Of a stretch of DNA of 15,051 bases, positions 1 to 7,566 are shown in pieces. The DNA lies in NCBI GenBank assembly GCA_009916335.1, contig SAAR01000047.1, forward strand, positions 1 through 15,051. The letters run 5' to 3'. Source of the stretch: Erysipelotrichia bacterium (GTDB taxonomy: Bacteria; Bacillota_I; Bacilli_A; Erysipelotrichales; Erysipelotrichaceae). A program made the position numbers and the translations under genes. Each line of letters begins with the position of its first letter. Position 1 is the stretch's first letter. A model generated the notes under the pieces. It searched no databases and was not told the origin of the DNA. It worked only from the letters and a program-made list of their open reading frames with translations.

Positions 1-2457
1 ATGTAAGATTGCATACCCTGCTAAAAATGCGTAAATACTATATTTATTACTAAAAAGTTTTAATTTAAAAATAGATTGTTTTCCTCGACAGTTAAAACCA
101 TGAAATAATCTAGCTAAACATAAAGTTGCAAAAGCAAAAGTTGAGGCACTAGCAGGATTAATTTGTAAACCTAAATAGTAAGCAATCATCGTAGCGATTG
201 CAATACATAGTCCTTCAAAACCAATTTGTTTTAAAACACTTTTATTTAATATGGATTCTTTTTGACTTCTTGGTTTTTCATATAGCAAATATTCATTAGA
301 AGGTTCCATACCAATCGCAATTGCTGGTAAACTGTCGGTTACTAAATTAATAAATAATAAATGCACAGGCATAAATGGTAGTGGTAAACCTAGTAAAGAA
401 CAATACAAGACACTTAAAATCCCTGAGAAGTTTCCTGATAAAAGATAAGCAATCGCATTTTTGATATTCGCATATACATTTCTACCTGTTACTACTGCCT
501 TCACAATCGTAGAAAAGTTATCATCACTTAAAATCATACTTGCTGCATCTTTACTTACTTCAGTACCTGTAATTCCCATTGCAATTCCTATATCTGCTTT
601 TTTTAATGCAGGGGCATCATTGACTCCATCACCAGTCATTGCCACATTATTTCCTTTGTTTTGCCATGCATTGACAATTCTAATTTTATGTTCTGGTGCA
701 ACACGAGCATACACACTAATATGTGCTAATTTTGCATTTAGTTCATCTTCGCTCATTGCATTTAGTTCTTTACCATCAATACACAAATCCCCATCATGAT
801 AAATACCAATACGCTTTGCAATTGCTTTGGCAGTTACTTTGTGATCGCCTGTAATCATAATAGGTTTAATTCCTGCGATATGACAGTTTTTCACAGCTTC
901 CTTACTTTCTTCTCTTGGTGGATCAATCATTGAAACCAATCCAACAAAAATCAAGTCATGTTCATCCTCAACATGCATTTCTTTTTCGTCAATTTGTTTA
1001 TATGCAAACGCCAATACACGTTGTCCACGTTTTGCAAAGGCATCATTTTGCAAACGAATATCTTCCAGCATTTCCTCGTCCATTGTTATCACTTCATCAT
1101 TGAAATACATCTTCTTTGTGCGGGTAAGTAATACATCAGGAGCACCTTTAACAAACATATATCTTTGTTGATTGAATTCATGAATCGTACTCATTAATTT
1201 ACGTTGTGAATCAAACGGTAATTCTGCTAAACGAGGATATGTTTCACGCATCTTTTTTTCATCAGTATCAAACATACGAATCAAATCAATGAACGCTAAC
1301 TCTGTTGGATCCCCAATGCGTTGAACACCTGTGATTGTTGCATCTGAACAAAGTGCACCCATTAATGATAAAAAGCGAAAATCTTTTTGCGTTGTATTCA
1401 ATTCTTTAATATTCGTTAATGTTTTATTCATATAAATGTTTTCAACACTCATTTTATTTTGTGTTAGCGTTCCTGTTTTATCACTACAAATAATAGATAC
1501 ACAACCTAAGGTTTCCACTGCATTGATGTTTTTCATAATGGCATGTTCTTTTACCATTTTCTGTGTGCTAATGGATAATACAATGGTTACAATAGACGCT
1601 AATGCCTCAGGAATTGCAGCAACAGCTAAAGCAATGGCAAACATAAATGAATCAAGCACTTCTCCACCACGCAACATATTCAAAGCAAATACCAAAACGC
1701 AAATAATGATAATAATAACAGATAACTTTTTAGAGAAATCGTCTAAATTTTGTTGCAGAGGCGTACGTTTTTCCTTAGTTTGATTCATCAAAGTAGCAAT
1801 TTTACCAATTTCTGTATCCATTCCTGTCGCACTTACGACAATAATTCCACGCCCATATGTTACTAATCCACTTGAGAAAGCCATATTTTTTTGATCACCT
1901 AATGGACATTCTTCCTCATAAATCACATCGGAAATCTTATGCACACTTTCCACTTCTCCTGTTAAAGAAGCCTCATTAATCTGTAAAGCATTGGATTCCA
2001 CGATACGTCCATCAGCACTGACAATATCTCCTGCTTCTACATAAATTACATCACCAACAACGATTTCATCAGAGCGTACTTCCATAATAACGCCATCACG
2101 ATTTACACGAGTAAATGGTGTTGATAATTTTTTTAATCCTGCTAATGATTTTTGTGCTTTTATGGTTTGAATGGTTCCTAATATCGCATTCATAATAACC
2201 ACGACAATAATAACAGCAGCACTTTCTACTTCCCCTACGGACATAGAAATAACACTAGCAATTAATAAAACAATTACTAATAAATCTAAAAACTGTTTAA
2301 TGAAAATCTGTAATATCGTATCACTTTTCTCACTTGTTAAAACATTTTTACCATATACTTCTAAACGTTGTCTAGCAGCCTCCTCACTAATTCCTTGAAG
2401 ACTGGAATTAACTTCTTTTAATACTTCTTCAACATTCATTTGATACATCTTTTTCAT
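1..2457 (-). CDS. P2-type Ca2+/Mn2+-transporting ATPase (PMR1/LMCA1-like), 3' end cut by window
   Basis: Cation pump of the inner membrane, running off the left edge: 819 codons are visible, with no stop. The translation starts MKKMYQMNVEEVLKEV (cation ATPase N domain). The actuator TGE is at residues 166-168, the phosphorylation motif CSDKTGTLT has Asp at about 326, and GDGVND sits at about 609-614. M4 has AIPEALAS, M5 YLLSGN and M6 NLVTDSLPA (N704 to D708). Calcium site II residues (Glu of PEAL, Asn and Asp of NLVTD) are present. The SERCA site I glutamate of M5 is not visible (SGNFSG), as in single-site PMR1/LMCA1 pumps, which are about 880 aa. The RBS AGAGGT precedes the ATG. The Mn2+ riboswitch upstream suggests Mn2+ export, possibly with Ca2+, by analogy with the riboswitch-controlled Mn2+/Ca2+ ATPase MgtA of Streptococcus pneumoniae. 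Substrate is inferred; family is certain. Confidence 0.95.
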   Translation of the reverse strand, partial: MKKMYQMNVEEVLKEVNSSLQGISEEAARQRLEVYGKNVLTSEKSDTILQIFIKQFLDLLVIVLLIASVISMSVGEVESAAVIIVVVIMNAILGTIQTIKAQKSLAGLKKLSTPFTRVNRDGVIMEVRSDEIVVGDVIYVEAGDIVSADGRIVESNALQINEASLTGEVESVHKISDVIYEEECPLGDQKNMAFSSGLVTYGRGIIVVSATGMDTEIGKIATLMNQTKEKRTPLQQNLDDFSKKLSVIIIIICVLVFALNMLRGGEVLDSFMFAIALAVAAIPEALASIVTIVLSISTQKMVKEHAIMKNINAVETLGCVSIICSDKTGTLTQNKMSVENIYMNKTLTNIKELNTTQKDFRFLSLMGALCSDATITGVQRIGDPTELAFIDLIRMFDTDEKKMRETYPRLAELPFDSQRKLMSTIHEFNQQRYMFVKGAPDVLLTRTKKMYFNDEVITMDEEMLEDIRLQNDAFAKRGQRVLAFAYKQIDEKEMHVEDEHDLIFVGLVSMIDPPREESKEAVKNCHIAGIKPIMITGDHKVTAKAIAKRIGIYHDGDLCIDGKELNAMSEDELNAKLAHISVYARVAPEHKIRIVNAWQNKGNNVAMTGDGVNDAPALKKADIGIAMGITGTEVSKDAASMILSDDNFSTIVKAVVTGRNVYANIKNAIAYLLSGNFSGILSVLYCSLLGLPLPFMPVHLLFINLVTDSLPAIAIGMEPSNEYLLYEKPRSQKESILNKSVLKQIGFEGLCIAIATMIAYYLGLQINPASASTFAFATLCLARLFHGFNCRGKQSIFKLKLFSNKYSIYAFLAGYAILH

Positions 2458-2487
2458 AATTACCTCTTTCTTCCATTCACTTTCAAT

Positions 2488-2540
2488 AAAAAAAGACAAA
2501 CCCATTATTAAAAGCGTTTACTTTTAATAAGTCTTGTCTT
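2488..2540 (-). terminator. Riboswitch expression-platform terminator
   Basis: On the minus strand TATTAAAAG (2529-2521) pairs perfectly with CTTTTAATA (2514-2506) around a 6-nt loop. An outer, imperfect stem AAGACAAG/GTTTGTCTT extends it, and a run of seven Us (2494-2488) follows. The inner 5' arm overlaps the 3' strand of aptamer helix P1, so the two structures exclude each other. It ends transcription before the ATPase when Mn2+ is low. Confidence 0.85.
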
Positions 2541-2613
2541 AAAGATTTGGCCAGAAATTTTCATTTCGTGATGTTGACGCAAATCACACCTATTTGTGCG
2601 ACTACTCCCTTAT
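2527..2613 (-). promoter_or_regulatory. yybP-ykoY (Mn2+) riboswitch aptamer
   Basis: On the minus strand the 5' end reads AUAAG then GGAGUAG, followed by a hairpin arm, the conserved GUCAACAU, a second hairpin (GAAAU/AUUUC) and a UGGCC segment. It ends with ACAAGA then CUUAU. The terminal AUAAG and CUUAU pair as P1. These are the landmarks of the yybP-ykoY family (paired L1 GGGGAGUAG-like and L3 loops that bind Mn2+). It lies 70 nt upstream of the P-type ATPase, a known class of target gene. P1's 3' strand (2527-2531) is also part of the terminator stem. Mn2+ binding should therefore block termination, an ON switch. Confidence 0.9.
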
Positions 2614-2697
2614 GTGTATATAAGTTTAATACATTTTACAAGAAAAGGAAAGCAAAAAATGAACATTAACAAAAATTTAACAATTTTGCCTTGCTCT

Positions 2698-2729
2698 TTG
2701 TCTTATAAAAGCAAAAAATATGATATGAT
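2698..2729 (+). promoter_or_regulatory. Possible promoter of the YxjI-like gene
   Basis: TTGTCT (2698-2703) resembles a -35 box. Two overlapping TATGAT hexamers (2719-2724 and 2724-2729) and TGATAT with 17-bp spacing (2721-2726) are candidate -10 boxes. The spacings for TATGAT (15 or 20) are off-optimal, so the exact -10 is undecided. The gene starts 24 bp further on. Confidence 0.4.
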
Positions 2730-2752
2730 TAATATAAATATAAGGAGTGCCT

Positions 2753-3223
2753 ATGAAACTATTATTTAAACAAAAAATCTTTTCATGGTTTGATAGCTAT
2801 GATATTTATAATGAACAAAATGAAGTTGTTTATCGAGTGCAAGGTAAATTATCTTGGGGACATTGTTTGCATATATACAATCAAAACGATGAGTTTATCG
2901 CACATATTCAAGAGATTGTATTAACCTTACTACCTAAGTTTGAGCTATATGAACATGAGCAATATATCGGTGAAATCAAAAAAGAATTGACGTTTTTTAA
3001 ACCTGTATTTACAATCAATTTCAATGGTTGGCAAATTAAAGGCGATATTTTTGAATGGGATTATGAAATTATTGATGCCCATGGTAATCTAATCGCAACC
3101 ATTAATAAGGAATTGTTTAATCTAAGTGATACTTATGTCCTCGATATTCAAGATCCTAGTAATGCATTACATGTCTTAATGGTTACCTTAGCCATTGATG
3201 CACAAAAGTGTTCAGGAAAATAA
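2753..3223 (+). CDS. YxjI / LURP-one-related (Tubby-like fold) protein, 156 aa
   Basis: Small cytosolic protein of the LURP-one-related/YxjI family, whose members form a Tubby-C2-like beta barrel; the bacterial function is unknown. Visible features are the opening MKLLFKQKIFSWFDSYDIYN, beta-rich repeats of the form YxVxGKLSWGH...LxIYN and IGEIKKEL, a WQIKGD...WDYEI core, and a hydrophobic end VLMVTLAIDAQKCS. The last resembles the C-terminal helix buried in the barrel. The length matches the family. ATG at 2753 is chosen because AAGGAG (2742-2747) lies 5 nt upstream. An in-frame GTG at 2747 would overlap that RBS. It is transcribed divergently from the ATPase and alone. Confidence 0.8.
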   Translation: MKLLFKQKIFSWFDSYDIYNEQNEVVYRVQGKLSWGHCLHIYNQNDEFIAHIQEIVLTLLPKFELYEHEQYIGEIKKELTFFKPVFTINFNGWQIKGDIFEWDYEIIDAHGNLIATINKELFNLSDTYVLDIQDPSNALHVLMVTLAIDAQKCSGK

Positions 3224-3284
3224 GCAAAAAAAAAGTTTATTTTCATAGCAAACAGTTTTTGTATACTTTTATCATAAAATCCAC

Positions 3285-3335
3285 AAAAAAACTATACTAG
3301 ATAGAATATTTTAAGCTTTCTATTAAGTATAGTTT
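3285..3335 (-). terminator. Terminator after tRNA-Ala, possibly bidirectional
   Basis: On the minus strand AAACTATACTTAATAGAA pairs with TTCTATCTAGTATAGTTT with one or two mismatches, followed by a U run (3291-3285). It lies just 3' of tRNA-Ala. The plus-strand copy, downstream of the YxjI-like gene, has a weaker T-rich tail and may stop that transcript too. Confidence 0.8.
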
Positions 3336-3348
3336 GTTTAATTTATCA

Positions 3349-3424
3349 TGGTGGAGGTTAGCGGGATCGAACCGCTGACCTCTTGCGTGCAAGGCAAGCG
3401 CTCTCCCAGCTGAGCTAAACCCCC
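3349..3424 (-). tRNA. tRNA-Ala (anticodon TGC)
   Basis: A complete 76-nt cloverleaf with encoded CCA. The acceptor is GGGGGTT/AACCTCC and includes the G3-U70 wobble that defines alanine tRNA. The D arm is GCTCAGCTGGGAGAGC. The anticodon stem CTTGC/GCAAG holds the loop CTTGCAC, with TGC in the anticodon position. The T arm is built around GTTCGATCC. It has its own promoter and terminator, so it is a single tRNA unit. Confidence 0.97.
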
Positions 3425-3431
3425 ATCAACA

Positions 3432-3451
3432 ATGCTAATATATATTAGCAT
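3432..3451. repeat. Perfect 20-bp palindrome over the tRNA-Ala -10 and start site
   Basis: ATGCTAATAT followed directly by its reverse complement ATATTAGCAT. It spans the -10 and predicted transcription start of tRNA-Ala. It could be an operator, or chance in AT-rich DNA given the embedded TAATATATATTA. Confidence 0.6.
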
Positions 3452-3471
3452 CATCAATCCTGTTTTGTCAA
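3442..3471 (-). promoter_or_regulatory. tRNA-Ala promoter
   Basis: Perfect -35 TTGACA (3471-3466) and TAATAT (3447-3442) as -10 with 18-bp spacing. The predicted start lies about 10 nt upstream of the tRNA 5' end. The -10 is inside a perfect 20-bp palindrome (3432-3451). Confidence 0.75.
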
Positions 3472-3489
3472 TAATTTTTTACTCAATTT

Positions 3490-3981
3490 CTAATCAATTT
3501 CTACTTTACCACACTTGTAAACACCCATCGCATTATACAATTCTACTAAATCTTTGATATTATCCATTTCGCCATCATTGGCTACATTTAAAATATCATC
3601 TTCTAAATTATACAATGCAATATTAATTGTAACATCCATCTCAATTCGATTGTTCTTAGTATCTTTACTTAATTGAATACTAACACCTGATTCTCCTTCT
3701 GCTGCTGCATATTGTGTTTTAATCTGTTCAAAATAATCATCTAAACTAGCAGTCGCTAAATCGTCTTCACTAAAATGTAAATAACTAACATTATGTATAT
3801 AGGTAATATTTCCTTTTTCATCATATGAATACGTTACTTTTACGCCTGCATCAGCGTTCTCTTCAAGTTGACAAACCACTTGTTTATCATCATTATGACT
3901 TGTATGTTTACTTTCTTTATCCTTACTACCACAAGCACTTATTAAAAGTAGGAAACAAAGTAAATAGCTTATTTTTTTCAT
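3490..3981 (-). CDS. Small lipoprotein of unknown function, 163 aa
   Basis: The N-terminus MKKISYLLCFLLLISAC is a type II signal peptide with lipobox LISAC, so the lipidated Cys is residue 17. A short charged linker (GSKDKESKHTSHNDDK) precedes a mixed alpha/beta domain of about 125 residues that ends VYKCGKVEID. There is one Cys near its start (QVVCQL) and one near its end, which could pair outside the cell. The organisation (VKVTYSYDEKGNITY opening, acidic helices, C-terminal GVYKCG) recalls the YehR/DUF1307 lipoproteins, but the match is from memory and weak. RBS AGAAGG lies 8 nt before the ATG. It is monocistronic: the nfnB terminator is upstream, and tRNA-Ala with its own promoter is downstream. 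Confidence 0.85.
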   Translation of the reverse strand: MKKISYLLCFLLLISACGSKDKESKHTSHNDDKQVVCQLEENADAGVKVTYSYDEKGNITYIHNVSYLHFSEDDLATASLDDYFEQIKTQYAAAEGESGVSIQLSKDTKNNRIEMDVTINIALYNLEDDILNVANDGEMDNIKDLVELYNAMGVYKCGKVEID

Positions 3982-4009
3982 TTACAAACCTTCTCTTTCA
4001 TCTTTTACG

Positions 4010-4018
4010 ATTATAACA
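4010..4018 (-). promoter_or_regulatory. Extended -10 promoter of the lipoprotein gene
   Basis: TGTTATAAT, read on the minus strand (4018-4010), is a perfect extended -10. The upstream -35 region (TTTTCT/TTCTTA) is poor, as is usual for extended -10 promoters. It lies 28 bp before the ATG. Confidence 0.65.
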
Positions 4019-4030
4019 TACATAAAAGGT

Positions 4031-4059
4031 TAAGAAAAGATGTGCATTATACACATCTT
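4031..4059 (-). terminator. Terminator of nfnAB
   Basis: On the minus strand AAGATGTG and CACATCTT form a perfect 8-bp stem with a 7-nt loop, then TTCTTA. It begins 8 bp after the nfnB stop. Confidence 0.8.
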
Positions 4060-4066
4060 CCTTGAA

Positions 4067-5452
4067 CTATTTACTTTGAATATATTCATCCATTGCTTTA
4101 GCAGCTGTTTTACCAGCCCCCATTGCAAGAATAACGGTTGCTGCACCTGTTACAGCATCTCCTCCAGCGTAGACACCTTCACGAGTTGTTGCCCCATTTT
4201 CATCAGCAACTAGACAACCCCATTTATTTGCTTCTAATCCTTCTGTTGTAGAACGAATCAATGGGTTAGGTGAAGTACCAATGGACATAATCATACAGTC
4301 AACATCAAGGACAAAATTACTTCCTTCTTTGACGATTGGTCTTCTTCTACCACTTTCATCAGGTTCACCAAGTTCCATTTCTACACATTCCATACCACAA
4401 ACATTACCATTTTCATCACCAATTACACGAATTGGATTCACTAATGTTTTAAAGATAATACCTTCTTCTTCAGCATGTTCTACTTCTTCTTTACGAGCAG
4501 GAAGTTCAGCCATACTTCTACGGTAAACAATGTAAACTTCTTCTACACCTACACGTTTTGCACAACGTGCAGCATCCATCGCTACATTTCCTCCACCGAT
4601 AATCGCTGCTTTTTTCGCATGGAAAATAGGAGTATCTACCCCATTCTCATAAGCTTTCATCAAGTTGAAACGAGTTAAGAATTCATTTGCTGAGAAAACA
4701 CCTTTTAAGTTTTCTCCTGGCATTTTCATAAAGTTAGGAAGTCCAGCTCCACTACCGATAAAGACTGCTTCAAAGCCCATATCGAATAGTTCATCAACTT
4801 CTAATACTTTCCCAATAACCATGTTTGTTTCAATTTTAACACCTAATTTTTTAAGTCCATCAATTTCTTTTTGAACGATTGCTTTTGGTAATCTAAATTC
4901 AGGGATACCATAGACTAATACCCCACCAGCTTTATGTAAAGCCTCAAAAATATGAACTTCATACCCTTTGTTCGCTAAATCTCCTGCACAAGTAAGTCCA
5001 GCAGGTCCAGCTCCAACAATTGCCACTTTATGACCATTTGGTGTAGGTTTTACTACTTCATCACTACCATGTGCCATGTGGTAATCTGATACAAAACGTT
5101 CTAAACGTCCAATGGCAACTGGTTCATTTTTAATACCACGAACACATTTTGCTTCACATTGTGTTTCCTGTGGACAAACACGTCCACAAACCGCTGGTAA
5201 AGCACTTGTTTCTTTAATAATCTGATATGCTTCTTCAAAATCACCTGTTTTAATTTTAGCAATAAATTCAGGTATGTTAACAGCTACTGGACAACCAGCA
5301 ATACAAGGTTTATGCACACAATGCAAACATCTTTCTGCTTCTTCCATCGCCATTTCTTTCGTATATCCTAATGCTACTTCATCAAAGTTTTTATTTCTTA
5401 CATTTGGATCCTGAACAGGCATTTCTACTTTTTTAGGGGCCATATTAGGCAT
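4067..5452 (-). CDS. nfnB: NfnB: NADPH-binding subunit of ferredoxin-dependent bifurcating transhydrogenase
   Basis: Large subunit of NADH-dependent reduced ferredoxin:NADP+ oxidoreductase. It transfers electrons between NADPH, FAD and two [4Fe-4S] clusters in the cytosol. The 461 aa match the family. N-terminal cysteines C42, C45, C50, C54 and C89, C93, C99, C103 form the GltD-type cluster domain. The FAD fold GAGPAG is at 147-152, the NADP fold GGGNVAMD at 286-293, and the closing FAD motif GDAVTGAATVI begins at about 431. It would be called a glutamate synthase small subunit from sequence alone. The paired NfnA and the lack of a GltB gene favour NfnB. The ATG follows the nfnA stop by one base, and its RBS AAGGAGGT (5468-5461) lies inside the nfnA end, so translation is coupled. 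Confidence 0.9.
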   Translation of the reverse strand: MPNMAPKKVEMPVQDPNVRNKNFDEVALGYTKEMAMEEAERCLHCVHKPCIAGCPVAVNIPEFIAKIKTGDFEEAYQIIKETSALPAVCGRVCPQETQCEAKCVRGIKNEPVAIGRLERFVSDYHMAHGSDEVVKPTPNGHKVAIVGAGPAGLTCAGDLANKGYEVHIFEALHKAGGVLVYGIPEFRLPKAIVQKEIDGLKKLGVKIETNMVIGKVLEVDELFDMGFEAVFIGSGAGLPNFMKMPGENLKGVFSANEFLTRFNLMKAYENGVDTPIFHAKKAAIIGGGNVAMDAARCAKRVGVEEVYIVYRRSMAELPARKEEVEHAEEEGIIFKTLVNPIRVIGDENGNVCGMECVEMELGEPDESGRRRPIVKEGSNFVLDVDCMIMSIGTSPNPLIRSTTEGLEANKWGCLVADENGATTREGVYAGGDAVTGAATVILAMGAGKTAAKAMDEYIQSK

Positions 5453-5453
5453 A

Positions 5454-6296
5454 TTAAGCTACCTCCTTGTGAAATAAATTGCAGTCTTCATCTCTTGCTT
5501 TTTCTTCAAAATCTGCGTATTGTCTACTTCTCGACATTGCTTCATCAAAGTCTACTAAATGTCCATCAAAATCTGGTCCATCTACACAAGCAAATTTCAT
5601 TTCACCACCAACACTTAATCGGCAGCAACCGCACATACCTGTACCATCAATCATGATTGGGTTCATACTTACAATTGTTTTCACATTGTATTTCTTTGTA
5701 ACTTCACATACAAATTTCATCATGATTAGTGGTCCAATCGCAATTACTTCATCAAATTGCTCACCATTTGCTAATAAGTTTTCAAGTACATTAGTAACTA
5801 ATCCTTTTTCTCCTGCACTACCATCATCACTCACTAAATACATGTGATTGCTAACAGCATTAAATTCATCTTGCAATATTACTAAATCTTTATTTCTAAA
5901 TCCAGTAATACATGTTACTTCTGTACCATTTTCATGTAATCCTTTCGCAGTTGGATAGGCAATGGCACAGCCAACACCTCCACCAATGACACAAACTTTT
6001 TTCATTCCTGTAATATGAGAAGGAACTCCTAATGGTCCAACAAAATCCATTACTTCATCATTTACTCTTAAATTATTTAAAATTTTTGTTGTCTTACCAA
6101 CAATCTGGAAAATGATAGTAACCGTTCCTTTTTCGCGATCATAATCAGCAATCGTTAATGGAATTCTCTCTCCAAGCTCATGAGCACGAATGATAATAAA
6201 CTGACCTGGTTGTGCTTTTTTTGCAATCAGGGGAGCTTCAATTACCAATTTCGTCACTGTAGGGTTTAATTCTCCTCTTTCTACAATTCTAAACAT
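5454..6296 (-). CDS. nfnA: NfnA: NADH/FAD and [2Fe-2S] subunit of the bifurcating transhydrogenase
   Basis: Small subunit holding FAD, the NADH site and a [2Fe-2S] cluster, in the ferredoxin-NADP reductase-like family (also seen in sulfide dehydrogenase and PyrK). With the chosen start it has 280 aa, the usual size. The flavin motif RIPLTIAD is at 44-51 and the nucleotide motif GGGVGCA at 106-112. The cluster motif IDGTGMCGCCR at 216-226, with C237 following, offers D217, C222, C225 and C237, the unusual Asp plus three Cys set known from NfnA/SudA. The start at 6296 is preceded by AAAGGAG 4 nt away. A longer reading to 6332 has no RBS. First gene of the nfnAB operon, behind the serA terminator. 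Confidence 0.9.
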   Translation of the reverse strand: MFRIVERGELNPTVTKLVIEAPLIAKKAQPGQFIIIRAHELGERIPLTIADYDREKGTVTIIFQIVGKTTKILNNLRVNDEVMDFVGPLGVPSHITGMKKVCVIGGGVGCAIAYPTAKGLHENGTEVTCITGFRNKDLVILQDEFNAVSNHMYLVSDDGSAGEKGLVTNVLENLLANGEQFDEVIAIGPLIMMKFVCEVTKKYNVKTIVSMNPIMIDGTGMCGCCRLSVGGEMKFACVDGPDFDGHLVDFDEAMSRSRQYADFEEKARDEDCNLFHKEVA

Positions 6297-6353
6297 AATA
6301 CTCCTTTCAACGACAAATGTCATTACATACAAATATATGATACTATTTTTAAC

Positions 6354-6386
6354 AAAAAAAGAAAACCCTTTTTTAAGAGTTTTCTT
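6354..6386 (-). terminator. Terminator of serCA
   Basis: On the minus strand AAGAAAAC and GTTTTCTT form the stem. It is extended by CTT/AAG beyond one mismatch, and followed by seven Us (6360-6354). It separates serA from nfnA. Confidence 0.85.
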
Positions 6387-6405
6387 AGCTTTTATTATCT
6401 TTTTT

Positions 6406-7566
6406 TCACTTATATACTTGCACTTTTAAGATTGCTGGAATTTTTTCTAATTCAGCCACTATATTTGTCCCTTTGGCCTCATCTACATCGACAATGGTAT
6501 AGGCATAGTCATTTTTTGATTTATTCAACATATTCGCAATGTTTAACCCTTGTGCACTAACCACTTGAGAAATCTGTGCTAACATATTAGGCACGTTATG
6601 GTGGAAACAAGTAATACGCACCTCGCCTGCTCTTTCCATACTGCAATTTGGTAAATTCACTGCATTAGTAATATTTCCGTTTTCTAAATAATCACGCAAT
6701 TGCTTGACTGCCATGATGGCACAATTTTCTTCTGATTCTGGTGTAGACGCTCCTAAGTGTGGAATACAGATTGCATTTTTTTGATGAAGAATTTTTCCGC
6801 TTGGAAAATCACATACATAATGAGCAACTTTACCTTCATTTAACGCTTTACACATTGCCTCTTCATCTACTAAACCACCACGAGCAAAATTAAGCACGTT
6901 CACGCCATTTCTCATTTTAGCCAACGCTACAACATCAATCATATCCTTTGTTTTATCATTTAATGGAACATGAATGCTAATATAATCACTATTACGATAA
7001 ATTTCATCAGCTGATTTAACTAATTTTACATTTCTTGATAACTGCCAAGCAGCCTGTACTGATAGGTATGGATCAAAACCATAAACTTCCATACCTAAAT
7101 GAAGTGCTAAATTAGCAACCTTAATACCAATGGCACCTAGTCCAATCACCCCTAATGATTTTCCTGCTAACTCACTCCCTTTAAATTTTGCTTTTTCTGC
7201 TTCTACTAATTCAGCGATTCCCTCTTTCGCATCAACACTTTCAATCCAGTTTAATGCTCTATGCATCGGTCTAGCACATGCTAACATACCAGCTAACACT
7301 AATTCTTTAACCGCATTCGCATTGGCACCTGGTGTATTAAAGACAACGATTCCCTTTTCGCTTGCCTTATCAATCGGTACATTATTTGTTCCTGCTCCTG
7401 CTCTTGCAATCGCTTTTAATTGATCATTCAATGGTATATCATGAAGCTTTGCACTTCTAACAATAATTGCATCCTCGCCTGTTATTTCTTCCCCATATTC
7501 ATATTCATCACTAAACAGATTTAATCCTTTAGGTGAAATTTTATTATACAGCTTAATTTTTTTCAT
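6406..7566 (-). CDS. serA: D-3-phosphoglycerate dehydrogenase (short ACT type)
   Basis: Oxidises 3-phosphoglycerate to 3-phosphohydroxypyruvate with NAD+, the first step of serine synthesis. The 386 aa fit the short SerA class, which lacks the long intervening domain. The NAD fold GLGAIG is at 142-147, followed by FDP at 164-166. The substrate/catalytic Arg is R229 in NFARGGLVDEE, and the catalytic His is H270 in PHLGASTPES. A C-terminal ACT domain, likely for serine feedback, covers about 315-386. The Glu that pairs with the His in E. coli SerA is not evident: the segment reads VCDFPSGKIL (251-260). The ATG overlaps the serC stop by one base (TAATG), with GGGAG 8 nt upstream, so the two are co-translated. 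Confidence 0.93.
   Translation of the reverse strand: MKKIKLYNKISPKGLNLFSDEYEYGEEITGEDAIIVRSAKLHDIPLNDQLKAIARAGAGTNNVPIDKASEKGIVVFNTPGANANAVKELVLAGMLACARPMHRALNWIESVDAKEGIAELVEAEKAKFKGSELAGKSLGVIGLGAIGIKVANLALHLGMEVYGFDPYLSVQAAWQLSRNVKLVKSADEIYRNSDYISIHVPLNDKTKDMIDVVALAKMRNGVNVLNFARGGLVDEEAMCKALNEGKVAHYVCDFPSGKILHQKNAICIPHLGASTPESEENCAIMAVKQLRDYLENGNITNAVNLPNCSMERAGEVRITCFHHNVPNMLAQISQVVSAQGLNIANMLNKSKNDYAYTIVDVDEAKGTNIVAELEKIPAILKVQVYK

Noticed and set aside
461..799. Plus-strand open frames within the ATPase region (also 915-1103, 1436-1783, 2171-2398)
   Set aside because: They lie antisense to a continuous P-type ATPase frame with all its motifs, lack RBSs and show no recognisable domains.
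2747..2752. GTG start for the YxjI-like gene
   Set aside because: The GTG begins inside the AAGGAG RBS; the ATG six bases later has proper spacing.
4067..5452. Glutamate synthase small subunit GltD
   Set aside because: Domain layout is the same, but the gene is paired with an NfnA-type subunit and no GltB is adjacent.
6297..6332. N-terminal extension of NfnA to 6332
   Set aside because: No RBS before it, and it would contain the AAAGGAG that serves the internal ATG; family members start near MFRIVERGEL.
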